From: Antarcticimicrobium sediminis
GTDB lineage: Bacteria > Pseudomonadota > Alphaproteobacteria > Rhodobacterales > Rhodobacteraceae
Assembly (NCBI RefSeq): GCF_004348975.1
Contig: NZ_SMFP01000011.1
Coordinates: 114,530-178,529 of the forward strand
Reading direction: 5' to 3'
Length of the DNA stretch: 64,000 nt
Each line of letters starts with the position of its first letter. The stretch's first letter is position 1. Of this stretch, positions 9,532 through 18,899 are shown one piece after another. The notes below the pieces were generated by a model, which saw nothing but the letters and a program-made list of their open reading frames with translations, did no database searches and had not been told where the DNA came from. The position numbers were made by a program, and so were the translations under genes.

Positions 9532-10707
9532 TCAGGTCGGGGTCAAATCGGGCATATCGGCGTAATCGACCAGCTCGATATCGCCTGCCGACATCGCCCC
9601 GCTGCTGTACACATGCGCCAGTTCGCCGCCGTTCACCAGAATATGGCTTAACCCCGGCGTCAGCGGGTCGGCCAGCACTTCGATTTCCGGGTCGGGATCG
9701 GATTTCATGTCCCAGACCAGCGTCAGCTGATCCTCGGCCGGGTTGTAATCCGTCAGCTCTGCCGCTTCGCCGTCCAGAATCCAATCGCCCAGCACGATGC
9801 TGTCGCCATCCTCGCCCGCCGTCACCACGTCGCCGGCCCCGGTTACGATGGTGTCGGCCCCCGCTCCGCCATTTAGAAAATCGGCATTCAGGAAATCGCT
9901 GCCCGCCAGCCCATCGGGGTCCGCATCGCTGGTATCGGGTCCGGTGTCGGTTCCGGCGACTGGGTTTGCGGTGTCGGGGCCTTCGCCCGGTTCCAGCCCG
10001 GACAGGGTATCGTCGCCCCAGCCGCCAAAAAGGGTGTCGACCCCGGCACCACCCACGATCAGATCATCGCCCTCGGCCCCTTGCAGCGAGTCATCGCCCG
10101 CCCCGCCCCAGAGCACATCGTCGCCCAACCCGCCCTCAATCCGGTCGGCCCCGGCGCCCCCGTCCAGCAGATCGGCCCCGTCATGACCAAAAAGCTGATC
10201 CTGCCCGGCCTCGCCAAACAGGCTGTCGGCACCATAGCCGCCATGAAGCTGGTCCGCGCCGCCACCACCATACAGGGTGTCATCACCAGCCTCGCCAAAC
10301 AGCTGATCATCCCCCGCCGCCCCGTCAAGCCAGTCGTCGCCGCCATAACCGTTGAGCTGGTCCGGCCCTGCGGCCCCGTCCAAGCTATCGTTCCCGTCGC
10401 CACCGGCGAGAAAGTCGACACCCGGCCCCCCCGAAAGGATCAACCCATCAGACGCGCCGCCGGTTTCAAGCCCCGGGTCCTCAGCGAGGCCGTCGTCTGC
10501 CGTCGTGTCGCCCGTCGTGTCCCACGTCGTATCGCCGGTGGCGTTGTTCAGCCAGTCTTCGGGCGGGATCGGATCGGTTTGCGCGTCGAGCAGATCCGGG
10601 TCGGCCTCTGACTCGTCGTCAGAAAATTCATTGTCGTCGGAAAAGATATCGGCCAAGGCCATGCCGCCAACTGCAACGAGGCCAAGCAAACCCGCCGGCC
10701 AAAACAT
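9532..10707 (-). CDS. Membrane-anchored RTX-like calcium-binding repeat protein
   Basis: 391 aa. The N-terminus MFWPAGLLGLVAVGGMALAD is one hydrophobic segment, probably a membrane anchor rather than a type-1-secretion leader. It is followed by a very acidic spacer (SDDNEFSDDESEADPDLLDA) with TGDTTWDTTGDTT repeats. Residues from about 95 to 240 hold some sixteen RTX nonapeptides of the GGxGxDxLx type (GGDGNDSLDGAAGPDQLNG and so on). The C-terminal domain (VVTAGEDGDSIVLGDWILDG...) resembles those of cadherin/RTX-like Roseobacter proteins. The start is ATG 10707 with GGAG 8 bases upstream. Known of the family: the repeats fold on binding Ca2+ outside the cell. The function here is unknown. Confidence 0.82.
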   Translation of the reverse strand: MFWPAGLLGLVAVGGMALADIFSDDNEFSDDESEADPDLLDAQTDPIPPEDWLNNATGDTTWDTTGDTTADDGLAEDPGLETGGASDGLILSGGPGVDFLAGGDGNDSLDGAAGPDQLNGYGGDDWLDGAAGDDQLFGEAGDDTLYGGGGADQLHGGYGADSLFGEAGQDQLFGHDGADLLDGGAGADRIEGGLGDDVLWGGAGDDSLQGAEGDDLIVGGAGVDTLFGGWGDDTLSGLEPGEGPDTANPVAGTDTGPDTSDADPDGLAGSDFLNADFLNGGAGADTIVTGAGDVVTAGEDGDSIVLGDWILDGEAAELTDYNPAEDQLTLVWDMKSDPDPEIEVLADPLTPGLSHILVNGGELAHVYSSGAMSAGDIELVDYADMPDLTPT

Positions 10708-10787
10708 GCTACCGCTCCACTGGGAAAAAGATACGCCCCCAACAGCCACAAAGCCGGGCGCAGGTCAAAGCATTCCGGCCTGTCTGG

Positions 10788-11309
10788 TTAACAGGTGCTT
10801 TCCGGCCCCCAGGGCTCGGGCTGGCGCGCATAGGCGATATAAAGCGGGTGTTTCGGATGCCCGTCCTTGGTCAGCCCAAGGTGATACAGCGGCTGGCCGG
10901 TGCCGCGCAGCAAGGCCTCGACCGCAGGACCCCGGCCCAGATGCGCGCCATGGGTGCCCCAGGCGGCAATCACCCGGTCGGCCCAACCGACACCATCGAG
11001 AATCGCGGCGTCATTCTCGGGCCCGACAGGATCGTCGGCGCGGCGCATCGCGCGCGGATCGGTGTCGCGCCAGGCAAAGATATTGGTCACCCGGAACGCG
11101 CCAAACCCCAGCGTCCGCGCCCGCCGTTCGCAGCGTTCGACCGTCGGGTCGTTCTGGACTTCGGTCGCGGTTGACGGGTTCAGCATCACGAACAGCGCCC
11201 GTTTGCCGCCCGCGTCCCAGACCCGCGTCAGGCTATAGCGATAGCGTTCGCAATCGGAATAGACGGCGGTCGAGGGCGCGTCGCCCTTGGTATGGCTGCG
11301 GGTAATCAT
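10788..11309 (-). CDS. DUF1643 family protein
   Basis: 173 aa. It shows the DUF1643 signature: YSDCERYRYSLTR...FVMLNPSTATEVQNDPTVERC, then VTNIFAWRDTDPRAM, VIAAWGTHG and the closing HPLYIAY. The family is widespread and uncharacterised. The best start is ATG 11309 (MITRSHTKGD), although the ribosome-binding site is weak. It lies between the RTX-like gene and the DsrE-like gene on the same strand but is well spaced from both, so no operon is implied. Confidence 0.88.
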   Translation of the reverse strand: MITRSHTKGDAPSTAVYSDCERYRYSLTRVWDAGGKRALFVMLNPSTATEVQNDPTVERCERRARTLGFGAFRVTNIFAWRDTDPRAMRRADDPVGPENDAAILDGVGWADRVIAAWGTHGAHLGRGPAVEALLRGTGQPLYHLGLTKDGHPKHPLYIAYARQPEPWGPESTC

Positions 11310-11419
11310 GCAAACGGATTTAACGCGGCGCGGGGCCGGGGGAAACCACAAACCGCCGCGAGGGGCGCGGACCCGGACCCTGCCGGACTGGCCGGTGCGT
11401 GGTCCGGGGCGCGCGGGCC

Positions 11420-11791
11420 TCAGGTGATTTGCAGCGAGCCTTTGGCATCCATCAAAAGATCTACCACATCAGGGGCAGTGATGATCTCATATTCGGGGGC
11501 CATGTCCTCGGCGGTAAAGCCGTTGTGGATCATGCAGGCGCCGCAGATGCCGATCCGACCACCGGCAGCCAGAAACTGCTCCAGCAGCTCACCGGCGGGC
11601 TGGAACGGCTTGCCGATGTCGATCGCGTTCAGCATGCCGGGTTTGCCCAGCTCTACCGCCTCGACCATCAGCAGAACCATCGCGCTGTGGCCCTTGTTCA
11701 GCGCATTCAACGCCATGGTGTAGGCAACGGTGATCTTGTTGGGGTTAGCGGTGCCGTCAAACAGCGTGGCAACGAAATCCACAGTTTTCAT
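11420..11791 (-). CDS. DsrE/DsrF-like family protein
   Basis: 123 aa, small alpha/beta protein of the DsrE/TusD-like fold. AAGGAG lies 7 bases before ATG 11791. Cys residues in GRIGICGACMIHNGF sit where the sulfur-carrying Cys of DsrE/TusD lies, so a persulfide-transfer role is possible but inferred. It stands alone, without dsrF/dsrH or tusBCD partners, so it is not a full sulfur-relay operon. It is located between truB and DUF1643. Confidence 0.85.
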   Translation of the reverse strand: MKTVDFVATLFDGTANPNKITVAYTMALNALNKGHSAMVLLMVEAVELGKPGMLNAIDIGKPFQPAGELLEQFLAAGGRIGICGACMIHNGFTAEDMAPEYEIITAPDVVDLLMDAKGSLQIT

Positions 11792-11976
11792 GTCAGTCTC
11801 CTTTTGGCGCGGGGAGGGGCCCCGCCGCCGGACGGGACAGTCACGCCAATGAGATGAATTCGCAAGTACGAATGTGTCGCACCCCCGCTGCTGGCGTGCC
11901 CCATAGACCCGGCACCGCCCGGGCCGCGGGCGCGGCCGGACGGTGCCCATCTTGGGGTAAGATGCCAGCCTTTGGA

Positions 11977-12882
11977 TTACAGGTTGAACACCCGGCTGGG
12001 GTGCAGCTGCCCGGCCTTGTAGCGGCCGATCGCCACCGCGCGCCCATCGAAAGAGGCCCAGCATTCGTCGCCGTATTCCACATCGGAGGGCAGCACCGTG
12101 CCGGGGTTGCCGTTGCGCAGTTTTGCCGCGCCCTCGGCTGTGCATTTGACCTGCGGAAGGTCGGCCAGCCCCTCTTCCAGTGGGCGGACATATTCATCCA
12201 GCGCCGGGGTTCTGGCCAGCTCTTCGATCTTCTCAAGGCTCAGCCCGTCTTCGGCGTCGAACGGGCCGGACCAGACCCGCCGCAGGCGCACCACGTGACC
12301 AAAGCAGCCCAGCGCCGCGCCCAGATCGCGGGCGATGGCGCGCACGTAACCGCCCTTGCCGCAGGTCATTTCCAGCTCCACATGATCGGGGTCTGGGCGA
12401 TCGGTCATCACCAGCTCCTCGACCCAGAGCGGGCGGGCCTCGACCTCGAACTCCTCGCCGTCGCGCGCCAGCTTATAGGCGCGCTGCCCGTCGATCTTGA
12501 CGGCCGAATACTTCGGCGGCACCTGCATGATATCGCCGATGAACTGGCCCAGCGCGGCCTTGATCTCATCGTCGCTGGGGCGGGTGTCGCTTTCGGCGAT
12601 GACCTCCCCCTCGGCATCGTCGGTATTGGTGGACTGGCCCAGCCGCACGGTAAAGCTGTAGGCCTTCAGCGCGTCGGTGATGTGGGGAACGGTCTTGGTC
12701 GCCTCGCCCAGCGCCACGGCCAGCACCCCGGTTGCCTCGGGATCAAGCGTGCCGGCGTGGCCCGCCTTTTTCGCCTCCAGCGCCCAGCGCACCTTGTTGA
12801 CCACCGAGGTGGAGGTGAGGCCGGCGGGCTTGTCGACCACCAGCCAGCCGGAAATGTCGCGCCCTTTGCGTTTGCGTGCCAT
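11977..12882 (-). CDS. truB: tRNA pseudouridine-55 synthase TruB
   Basis: 301 aa. It makes pseudouridine 55 in the T-loop of tRNAs. Motif [17 protein letters not shown] is present, the catalytic Asp47 lies in [12 protein letters not shown], and YRAYKLAR-like ([19 protein letters not shown]) and [12 protein letters not shown] motifs follow. The C-terminal PUA-like tail is short. It is downstream of rbfA with a DUF2233 gene in between, in the same direction. Confidence 0.97.
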   Translation of the reverse strand: MARKRKGRDISGWLVVDKPAGLTSTSVVNKVRWALEAKKAGHAGTLDPEATGVLAVALGEATKTVPHITDALKAYSFTVRLGQSTNTDDAEGEVIAESDTRPSDDEIKAALGQFIGDIMQVPPKYSAVKIDGQRAYKLARDGEEFEVEARPLWVEELVMTDRPDPDHVELEMTCGKGGYVRAIARDLGAALGCFGHVVRLRRVWSGPFDAEDGLSLEKIEELARTPALDEYVRPLEEGLADLPQVKCTAEGAAKLRNGNPGTVLPSDVEYGDECWASFDGRAVAIGRYKAGQLHPSRVFNL

Positions 12883-12970
12883 GTCGTCCCTGTTCTTGAT
12901 TCAAGGGCGGCGGGGTAGCCTACCCCCCCCGCACTGTCAATTTGTGGCGGTGAAAAAGCGGCGCTTTCCG

Positions 12971-13708
12971 CTATTCGGCGGGGGTGACCACGCCGACGAT
13001 GGGCCCCAGATCAAAGCCGCGATCATGTCGCCCGAGCTGTCGCGCATAAAGACGCGACACATTGCCGTCGAAATACAGCGCCTGTGGCAGGCCAAGGTGA
13101 TCGCGGAACAGCCGCCCGAACTCGTGAAAGGTGACGAGGTTGCGCGACAGCACGAAGACCACGCGCGTGCCGTCGGCACTGCTTCCCACCCCGTTGCGGA
13201 TATGACGCGAACTGCTGTCCGGCAGGAACCGGGGATGCAGCGCCCCGTTGATCACCAGCATCGGCCCCGATTGCGTGGCGTAGGTGCACTTTGGTTTGCG
13301 ATCAAGAAAGGCTTGGGTTTCGATCACGTCGGCGCGGTCCGGACGGATGCAGAAGACCCCATTCGGCAACAGGCCGAAATTTCCCGGCCCGGCATTGGGA
13401 ATCACGCGCATCAGCTCGCGCCCGTCTTCGACATAATGGCCAACCGGCGCACGATCATCGTGATACATGCCCGCGTTCATCGCGAAAGACAGCCGCTTGC
13501 CCTCGGCGGCCAGCATTGCGTCCACCGCCGGGAACTGGCCCAGCCGGTTGCCCTGATCGTCGTCAAGGAACAGGCGCAGGTCCTCTTGCGCGGCATCGAC
13601 CTCGCAGATCGTATAGCGGGTGCCCTCGAAACTGGTGTCGCCGCATTCAACCGCGCTGGCCGGGGCGGCGATTACGGCCGCCAACAGGATCAGCGCGGCG
13701 CGGATCAC
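12971..13708 (-). CDS. Secreted DUF2233 (phosphodiester glycosidase-like) protein
   Basis: 245 aa with a clear signal peptide ([21 protein letters not shown]). The mature part carries the family motifs [37 protein letters not shown] and [10 protein letters not shown]. The fold is shared with the phosphodiester glycosidase that uncovers mannose-6-phosphate on lysosomal enzymes; bacterial substrates are mostly unknown. The start is GTG 13708, which overlaps the rbfA stop as GTGA, so it is translationally coupled to rbfA. A periplasmic protein coupled to a ribosome maturation factor is unexpected. Confidence 0.88.
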   Translation of the reverse strand: MIRAALILLAAVIAAPASAVECGDTSFEGTRYTICEVDAAQEDLRLFLDDDQGNRLGQFPAVDAMLAAEGKRLSFAMNAGMYHDDRAPVGHYVEDGRELMRVIPNAGPGNFGLLPNGVFCIRPDRADVIETQAFLDRKPKCTYATQSGPMLVINGALHPRFLPDSSSRHIRNGVGSSADGTRVVFVLSRNLVTFHEFGRLFRDHLGLPQALYFDGNVSRLYARQLGRHDRGFDLGPIVGVVTPAE

Positions 13709-14097
13709 TCCTCCAGATCGCGGCGCACCGCGTCCTGCGACAACATCCGGCGGGTTTCGTCCATCTGATCAAAGGTCTGATCCAGCTGGAACCGCAGGTC
13801 GGGGGTGAACTTCAGCCCGGCTTTCTTGCCGATGATGTGGCGCAGCTCGCCCTTGTGGCGGGCCAGCAGTTTGACCACTTCTTCCTTCCCCTTGCCGCCC
13901 AGGGGCAGCACATAGGCGGTGGCGATCTTGAGATCGGGCGAGGTGCGCACCTCGCCCACGGTGATCGACATCCGGTTCAGGTCCGGGTCATGGATGTCGC
14001 CGCGCGCCAGCACCTCGGCCAGAGTGCGCCGGATAAGTTCGCCAACGCGCAGCTGTCGCTGCGTGGGGCCGGAGTCATGATATTTGTTCTTTGCCAT
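13705..14097 (-). CDS. rbfA: Ribosome-binding factor A
   Basis: 130 aa KH-type protein that binds 30S precursors during 16S rRNA 5'-end maturation. It matches RbfA in [23 protein letters not shown] form ([16 protein letters not shown]), [19 protein letters not shown] and the ending [18 protein letters not shown]. It starts at ATG 14097, divergent from dapB across 90 bp. The stop overlaps the DUF2233 start. Confidence 0.96.
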   Translation of the reverse strand: MAKNKYHDSGPTQRQLRVGELIRRTLAEVLARGDIHDPDLNRMSITVGEVRTSPDLKIATAYVLPLGGKGKEEVVKLLARHKGELRHIIGKKAGLKFTPDLRFQLDQTFDQMDETRRMLSQDAVRRDLEE

Positions 14098-14187
14098 GAC
14101 TTCGATTTAGGGCTTTGACGGGGCTTTGCCAAGCGGTGCCTGAGCGGGTAGGGAGAAAGCGCAGGATCGCAGCAAAAGGGACGCCAC

Positions 14188-14997
14188 ATGACACAGACGC
14201 CGGGGATTGTCGTGACCGGGGCATCGGGCCGCATGGGCCAGATGCTGATCAAAACCATCAGTGACAGCGACAAGGCGCATCTTGTCGGCGCAGTGGAGCA
14301 GGCCGGTCATTCCTGGGTTGGCCGCGACGTGGGCGAGGCGATGGGCGGCGCGCCCTTGGGCGTGACGGTCACCGACCAGCCGCTGGAGGTCATTGCCCGC
14401 GCCCAGGCGATCATCGATTTCACCGCGCCCGAGGCAACGCTGGAGTTCGCGGCACTGGCGGCGCAGGCCCGTGCGGTGCATGTGATCGGCACCACGGGTA
14501 TGACGCCGGAACAGATCGCCCGGCTGGGTCCGGCGGCACGGCATGCGGTGATCGTCCGGGCCGGCAATATGAGCCTTGGCGTCAACCTGTTGGTGCAATT
14601 GACAAAACGGGTGGCCGCCGCGCTGGACGAGGATTTCGACATCGAGGTCATCGAGGCGCATCACCGCCACAAGGTCGATGCGCCCTCGGGCACCGCGCTG
14701 ATGCTGGGCGAGGCCGCCGCCGAGGGGCGCGGCGTCGATCTGGCAGATGTCTCTGACCGCGGTCGCGATGGCATCACCGGCGCGCGGGAACGCGGGCACA
14801 TCGGCTTTTCCGCGATCCGGGGCGGCGATATCGTGGGCGAACACGAGGTTCTGTTCGCCGCTGATGGCGAGCGTATCGTGCTGCGCCATGCGGCGACCGA
14901 CCGGGCGATCTTTGCGCGTGGTGCGCTCAAGGCCGCGCTTTGGGGGCAGGGCAAGGGGCCCGGCGAATACGACATGGTGGATGTGCTGGGGTTGTAA
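14188..14997 (+). CDS. dapB: 4-hydroxy-tetrahydrodipicolinate reductase
   Basis: 269 aa. It catalyses the NAD(P)H-dependent reduction step of the lysine/diaminopimelate pathway. Nucleotide-binding GASGRMGQM is near the N-terminus; GTTGMT, and the catalytic-site [16 protein letters not shown] (His-His...Lys) are intact. The start is ATG 14188 with AAGGGA 8 bases upstream. It is an isolated gene. The window also holds saccharopine-type lysine enzymes (35-38 kb), so lysine synthesis via DAP and lysine breakdown via saccharopine would coexist. Confidence 0.97.
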   Translation: MTQTPGIVVTGASGRMGQMLIKTISDSDKAHLVGAVEQAGHSWVGRDVGEAMGGAPLGVTVTDQPLEVIARAQAIIDFTAPEATLEFAALAAQARAVHVIGTTGMTPEQIARLGPAARHAVIVRAGNMSLGVNLLVQLTKRVAAALDEDFDIEVIEAHHRHKVDAPSGTALMLGEAAAEGRGVDLADVSDRGRDGITGARERGHIGFSAIRGGDIVGEHEVLFAADGERIVLRHAATDRAIFARGALKAALWGQGKGPGEYDMVDVLGL

Positions 14998-15252
14998 CGC
15001 CGCGTCGGTTTTGCCGGGGCGTTTGGGTCCGTCTTTTGGGCCCGTCGCCTAGGACCGTCTTCCAAAGACGTCTGCCAAGGCCGTTGCGCGGTGGGGGATC
15101 GCCCCGCCGCCGAAGGTGATTCGCACCTGTTCGACGCGCAGCCGCCACAAGATCGCGATCCGCCCGACCGGGCAAGCGCGCCCTCCAAGGCTGGCCCCCG
15201 GGTCGTAGGAGATACGTCGCAGGGGGGGACGATGGGGCCGAGGCCGGGGGTC

Positions 15253-15459
15253 TCAGAAATCCACCGCGATTCCCTTTTTCTCCCAATCGCCATAGCGTAC
15301 AGGCTCGGGGCCGTCGCGCCCGCCCATTTCCTTGGGCAGGGCGGCTATCCGGGCTTCGGCCTGTTCGCGGCGCTCCTCGGCTTCGGCCAAGGCGCGCTGG
15401 GCTGCGGCGGGCAGGGCGGATTTCTCGTCAGGGTGGTCTGGGCTGTCGTTCTCGCTCAT
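15253..15459 (-). CDS. DUF1674 protein (SdhAF4-like succinate dehydrogenase assembly factor)
   Basis: 68 aa. The C-terminus GGRDGPEPVRYGDWEKKGIAVDF is the DUF1674 signature shared with the eukaryotic assembly factor SDHAF4, which helps insert flavinylated SdhA. The N-terminal half is an Ala/Glu/Arg-rich helix. Start ATG 15459 follows AAAGGA. It is divergent from rsmB by 86 bp. The same frame stays open for 67 codons after its stop; see the findings. Confidence 0.9.
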   Translation of the reverse strand: MSENDSPDHPDEKSALPAAAQRALAEAEERREQAEARIAALPKEMGGRDGPEPVRYGDWEKKGIAVDF

Positions 15460-15545
15460 CGCGGGTTCCTTTGTCCTCTACCCGTGATATACGCCCCTGT
15501 TGCCTGGGAACAAGCCGGGCGTCCCGGTGGAATAGGCATATCAGT

Positions 15546-16811
15546 ATGGACAATAGCGCAACGGCAGCGCGGCGCAGCGCGATCTATCTGCTTGATCAGG
15601 TTCTGGGCGAGGGGCGGCTGATGTCCGAATGCCTTGCCGAAGGGGCGCTTGATCGGCTCGATCCCCCGGACCGTGCCCGTGCGCAGCGGCTTGCCTCCGA
15701 CACTCTGCGCGGGTTGGAGCGCGCCGACCGCTTGTTGCAAAAACACCTGCGCAAGGCCCCGGCGCTGCCGGTGCAGAATGCGCTGCGGCTGGGCACGGTC
15801 GAACTGTGCAGCGGCGCGGCGGCGCATGGGGTGGTGAACGCGATGGTCGAGATCATCGGACGCCACCGGCGGCACGGGCATCTCAAGGGGATGGTCAACG
15901 CGGTGCTGCGCAAGATCGCCGCCGAGGGACCGACGGAATGGAACCGGCTGCGGGTGCCGCGGTTGCCGAAATGGCTGCGCAAACCGCTGGTCGAGGCCTG
16001 GGGCGCCGAGGCGATGGCGGCGATGGAGGCCGTGCATTTTGCCGGCGCACCGCTGGATATCACGCCGCGTCCGGGGGCCGAGGTCACGCTGCCGGGGGCG
16101 CGCCTGCTGCCCACCGGATCGCTGCGGCTGGACGTGCCGGGGCAGGTTACGGCGTTGCCGGGATACGCGGACGGCACCTGGTGGGTGCAGGACGCCGCCG
16201 CCGCGCTGCCCGCGCGGGTGCTGGCCGCGCAGCCGGGGGAAAAGGTGCTGGATCTCTGCGCCGCACCGGGGGGCAAGACCCTGCAACTGGCCGCCGCCGG
16301 GGCCGATGTGGTGGCGCTGGACATCTCGGACGCCCGCCTGAATCGTCTGCGCGAAAATCTGGCGCGTACCGGGCTTGTGGCGCAGGTCGTCACCGGCGAC
16401 GCGTTGGAGCAGGAGGGCCAATATGATGCCATCCTGCTGGATGCGCCCTGTTCCGCCACCGGCACGATCCGCCGCCACCCCGATCTGCCACAGGCCAAGG
16501 ACGGGGCCGAATTCGGGATGTTGATCGAATTGCAGGCGCATATGTTGGCGCATGCCTGGTCCCTACTCAAACCCGGCGGGCGGCTGGTCTATTGTACCTG
16601 TTCGCTGTTGCCCGACGAGGGCGAGGTGCAGGTTGAAGAGGCGTTGGACATTCTGGAAGGCGTGGCCATCGACCGCGACGCGCTGGCTTTGCCGGGGGTG
16701 GATCCGGCCTGGATCACCGAAGAGGGCGGGCTGCGTCTGCGCCCGGATTACTGGCCTGAACTGGGCGGTATGGATGGATTTTATATCGCCTGCCTGCGCA
16801 AAGCTGCCTGA
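15546..16811 (+). CDS. rsmB: 16S rRNA m5C methyltransferase RsmB-like (NusB domain + SUN)
   Basis: 421 aa. An N-terminal NusB-like helical domain (residues 1 to about 130) is followed by a SAM-dependent methyltransferase with VLDLCAAPGGKTLQLA (SAM motif), ILLDAPCSATGTIRRHPD (motif IV Cys) and YCTCSLLPDEGE (catalytic Cys, motif VI). Known role: m5C at 16S position 967. Start ATG 15546 (MDNSATAARRSAIYLL), weak ribosome-binding site. It is first in the plus-strand series rsmB, heparinase-like, purH, lspA typical of Rhodobacterales. Confidence 0.93.
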   Translation: MDNSATAARRSAIYLLDQVLGEGRLMSECLAEGALDRLDPPDRARAQRLASDTLRGLERADRLLQKHLRKAPALPVQNALRLGTVELCSGAAAHGVVNAMVEIIGRHRRHGHLKGMVNAVLRKIAAEGPTEWNRLRVPRLPKWLRKPLVEAWGAEAMAAMEAVHFAGAPLDITPRPGAEVTLPGARLLPTGSLRLDVPGQVTALPGYADGTWWVQDAAAALPARVLAAQPGEKVLDLCAAPGGKTLQLAAAGADVVALDISDARLNRLRENLARTGLVAQVVTGDALEQEGQYDAILLDAPCSATGTIRRHPDLPQAKDGAEFGMLIELQAHMLAHAWSLLKPGGRLVYCTCSLLPDEGEVQVEEALDILEGVAIDRDALALPGVDPAWITEEGGLRLRPDYWPELGGMDGFYIACLRKAA

Positions 16812-16892
16812 CCGGCGGTTTCGTCGGTGACTCGTGAGGGGTTGGACGCTATCATCTGCTGGAAACGCCAGAGAGCGTAAGAGGCAGAGCGC

Positions 16893-18635
16893 ATGTCCAG
16901 TCCTGACACATTTGCCAACCGCCGCACACGGCTGCTCAACCGGTGGTACGCCCGGCAGAGCAGACGGCAGCGCGCTGCGACCGGATTCGTGTCGCAGCCC
17001 GAGCCGCGTACAATCGGCTCTTTTGCCCGGGGTCGGCAGTTGACTGCGGGCAACCTGCTGTTCGCCGGCTACCTGATCGAATCACGTGACACCGCGCTTT
17101 GGGATGTGAGCGCCCCCAATGCCGCCTTTGATGCCGAGCGCCACGGGTTTGCCTGGCTCGACGATCTGGCGGCGGTGGGCGACATGGCGGCTAGGCAAAA
17201 GGCACAGGCGTGGCTTTGGGGCTGGATCGAGACGCATGGCGGCGGCACGGGGCCGGGCTGGACCCCGGATCTGGCCGGACGGCGGGTGATCCGCTGGATC
17301 AACCACGCGCTGTTTCTGCTGCGCGGACAGGACAAGGCGGCGAGTGAGGCGTTCTATCGCGCGCTATCGGCGCAAAGCTGGTTCCTGTCGAAACGCTGGT
17401 CTGGCGCCGCACCCGGCCTGCCGCGATTCGAGGCGCTGACCGGGTTGATCTATGCCGGGCTGTCGCTGCAGGGGCGCGAAGAGCTGGCCGATCCGGCGGT
17501 CAAGGCCTTGTCCCGCGAATGCGCCACGCAGATCGACGCCCAAGGGGGGCTGCCCACCCGCAATCCCGAAGAGCTGTTGGAAGTCTTTACCCTGCTGACC
17601 TGGGCGGCGGCGGTGCTGCACGATGCCGGGCGCGGCGTACCGGGGCCGCATCAGGAGGCGATCGAGCGCATCGCGCCGACCCTGCGCACGCTGCGCCATG
17701 CCGATGGCGGGTTGGCGCGGTTTCATGGCGGGGGTCGTGGGCTTGAAGGGCGGCTTGATCACGCGCTGGCGGCTTCTCAGGTCAGGCCGGGACATCCCGA
17801 AGGGCTGGCGATGGGCTATGCGCGCCTTACCGGCGGGCGCTCCAGCGTGATCGTTGATGCTAGCCCGCCGCCAAGCGGGGCGGCCTCGTTCAACGCACAT
17901 GCCTCGACCTTGGCGTTCGAGCTGACCTCGGGGCGGCGGCCTTTGGTGGTCAATTGCGGCTCGGGGGCCTCTTTCGGGGTCGAATGGCGCCGGGCCGGGC
18001 GGGCGACTCCTTCGCATTCCACGCTTTGCCTTGATGGCTATTCCAGCGCCCGGCTAAGCGATCCGGCGCGTGGCTCGGGGCGCGAGGCGCTGATCGAAGG
18101 GCCGCGCCGGGTGCCGATCGAGATCGCGCAGATGAGCGATGGCATCCGGTTTCAGGGTGGCCACGACGGCTATCTGCGCACATTCGGCCTGACCCATGCA
18201 CGCAGTCTTGACCTCACGTTCGATGGCCGCGGGCTGGCGGGCGAGGATATGCTGCTGGCGGTCGAGGATGCCGACAAGCGCCGCTTTGACAAGGCGATGG
18301 ATGCCACTGTGCTGTCGGGGGTCGGGTTCGACATCCGCCTGCACCTGCACCCCGAGGTCGACGCGGCGCTGGATCTGGGCGGGGCGGCAGTTTCGATGGC
18401 GTTGAAATCCGGCGAGATCTGGGTGTTTCGCCACGATGGCGGCGACTCGCTGTCGCTGCAACCCAGCGTCTATCTTGAAAAGGGCCGGTTGAAACCGCGT
18501 GCCAGCAAGCAGATCGTTCTGTCGGGTCGCGCGCTGGACTATCGCACCCGCGTGCGCTGGACCCTGAGCAAGGCGCAGGACACTGCGGTTGCGGTGCGCG
18601 ATCTGCACCGGGATGAGCCCGATTTCCCGAGTTAG
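16893..18635 (+). CDS. Heparinase II/III family protein
   Basis: 580 aa. Alpha/alpha-toroid N-terminal half (LNRWYARQSRRQ..., WGWIETHGGGTGPGW, NHALFLLRG) and a beta-sandwich C-terminal half with NAHASTLAFELTSGRRPLVVNCGSG and SHSTLCLDGYSSARL, the pattern of heparinase II/III proteins. No signal peptide is visible. In Rhodobacterales this gene stands next to rsmB and purH; whether it acts on an acidic polysaccharide is unproven. Start ATG 16893, 81 bp after rsmB. Confidence 0.88.
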   Translation: MSSPDTFANRRTRLLNRWYARQSRRQRAATGFVSQPEPRTIGSFARGRQLTAGNLLFAGYLIESRDTALWDVSAPNAAFDAERHGFAWLDDLAAVGDMAARQKAQAWLWGWIETHGGGTGPGWTPDLAGRRVIRWINHALFLLRGQDKAASEAFYRALSAQSWFLSKRWSGAAPGLPRFEALTGLIYAGLSLQGREELADPAVKALSRECATQIDAQGGLPTRNPEELLEVFTLLTWAAAVLHDAGRGVPGPHQEAIERIAPTLRTLRHADGGLARFHGGGRGLEGRLDHALAASQVRPGHPEGLAMGYARLTGGRSSVIVDASPPPSGAASFNAHASTLAFELTSGRRPLVVNCGSGASFGVEWRRAGRATPSHSTLCLDGYSSARLSDPARGSGREALIEGPRRVPIEIAQMSDGIRFQGGHDGYLRTFGLTHARSLDLTFDGRGLAGEDMLLAVEDADKRRFDKAMDATVLSGVGFDIRLHLHPEVDAALDLGGAAVSMALKSGEIWVFRHDGGDSLSLQPSVYLEKGRLKPRASKQIVLSGRALDYRTRVRWTLSKAQDTAVAVRDLHRDEPDFPS

Positions 18636-18899
18636 GGTTTTCCTGAGCTTGGGTTTTTCGGTCCCATGCCCGTCCCTCTCTGTGTCAAAGACGGTGCTTC
18701 GATGGGCGACAGTTGCAGGCATCAGGGGGCGCTGAGCTGCTGAATACTCCTTTCCAGCAGGCCTCCAAGGTCCGGATCGGCCGGAAATCCACCAATTCGG
18801 GCCCTTTCATGCCGCAGCGCGGCAAAACGGGTGGTTCTATCCCGGCAAGATATAGACTATGCCGCGCGCAGACCTTTTTTGAGAATGAGGATCGACCCC

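Noticed and set aside
18636..18899. Possible purine riboswitch or leader upstream of purH
   Set aside because: No conserved riboswitch core could be recognised in the 264 bp.
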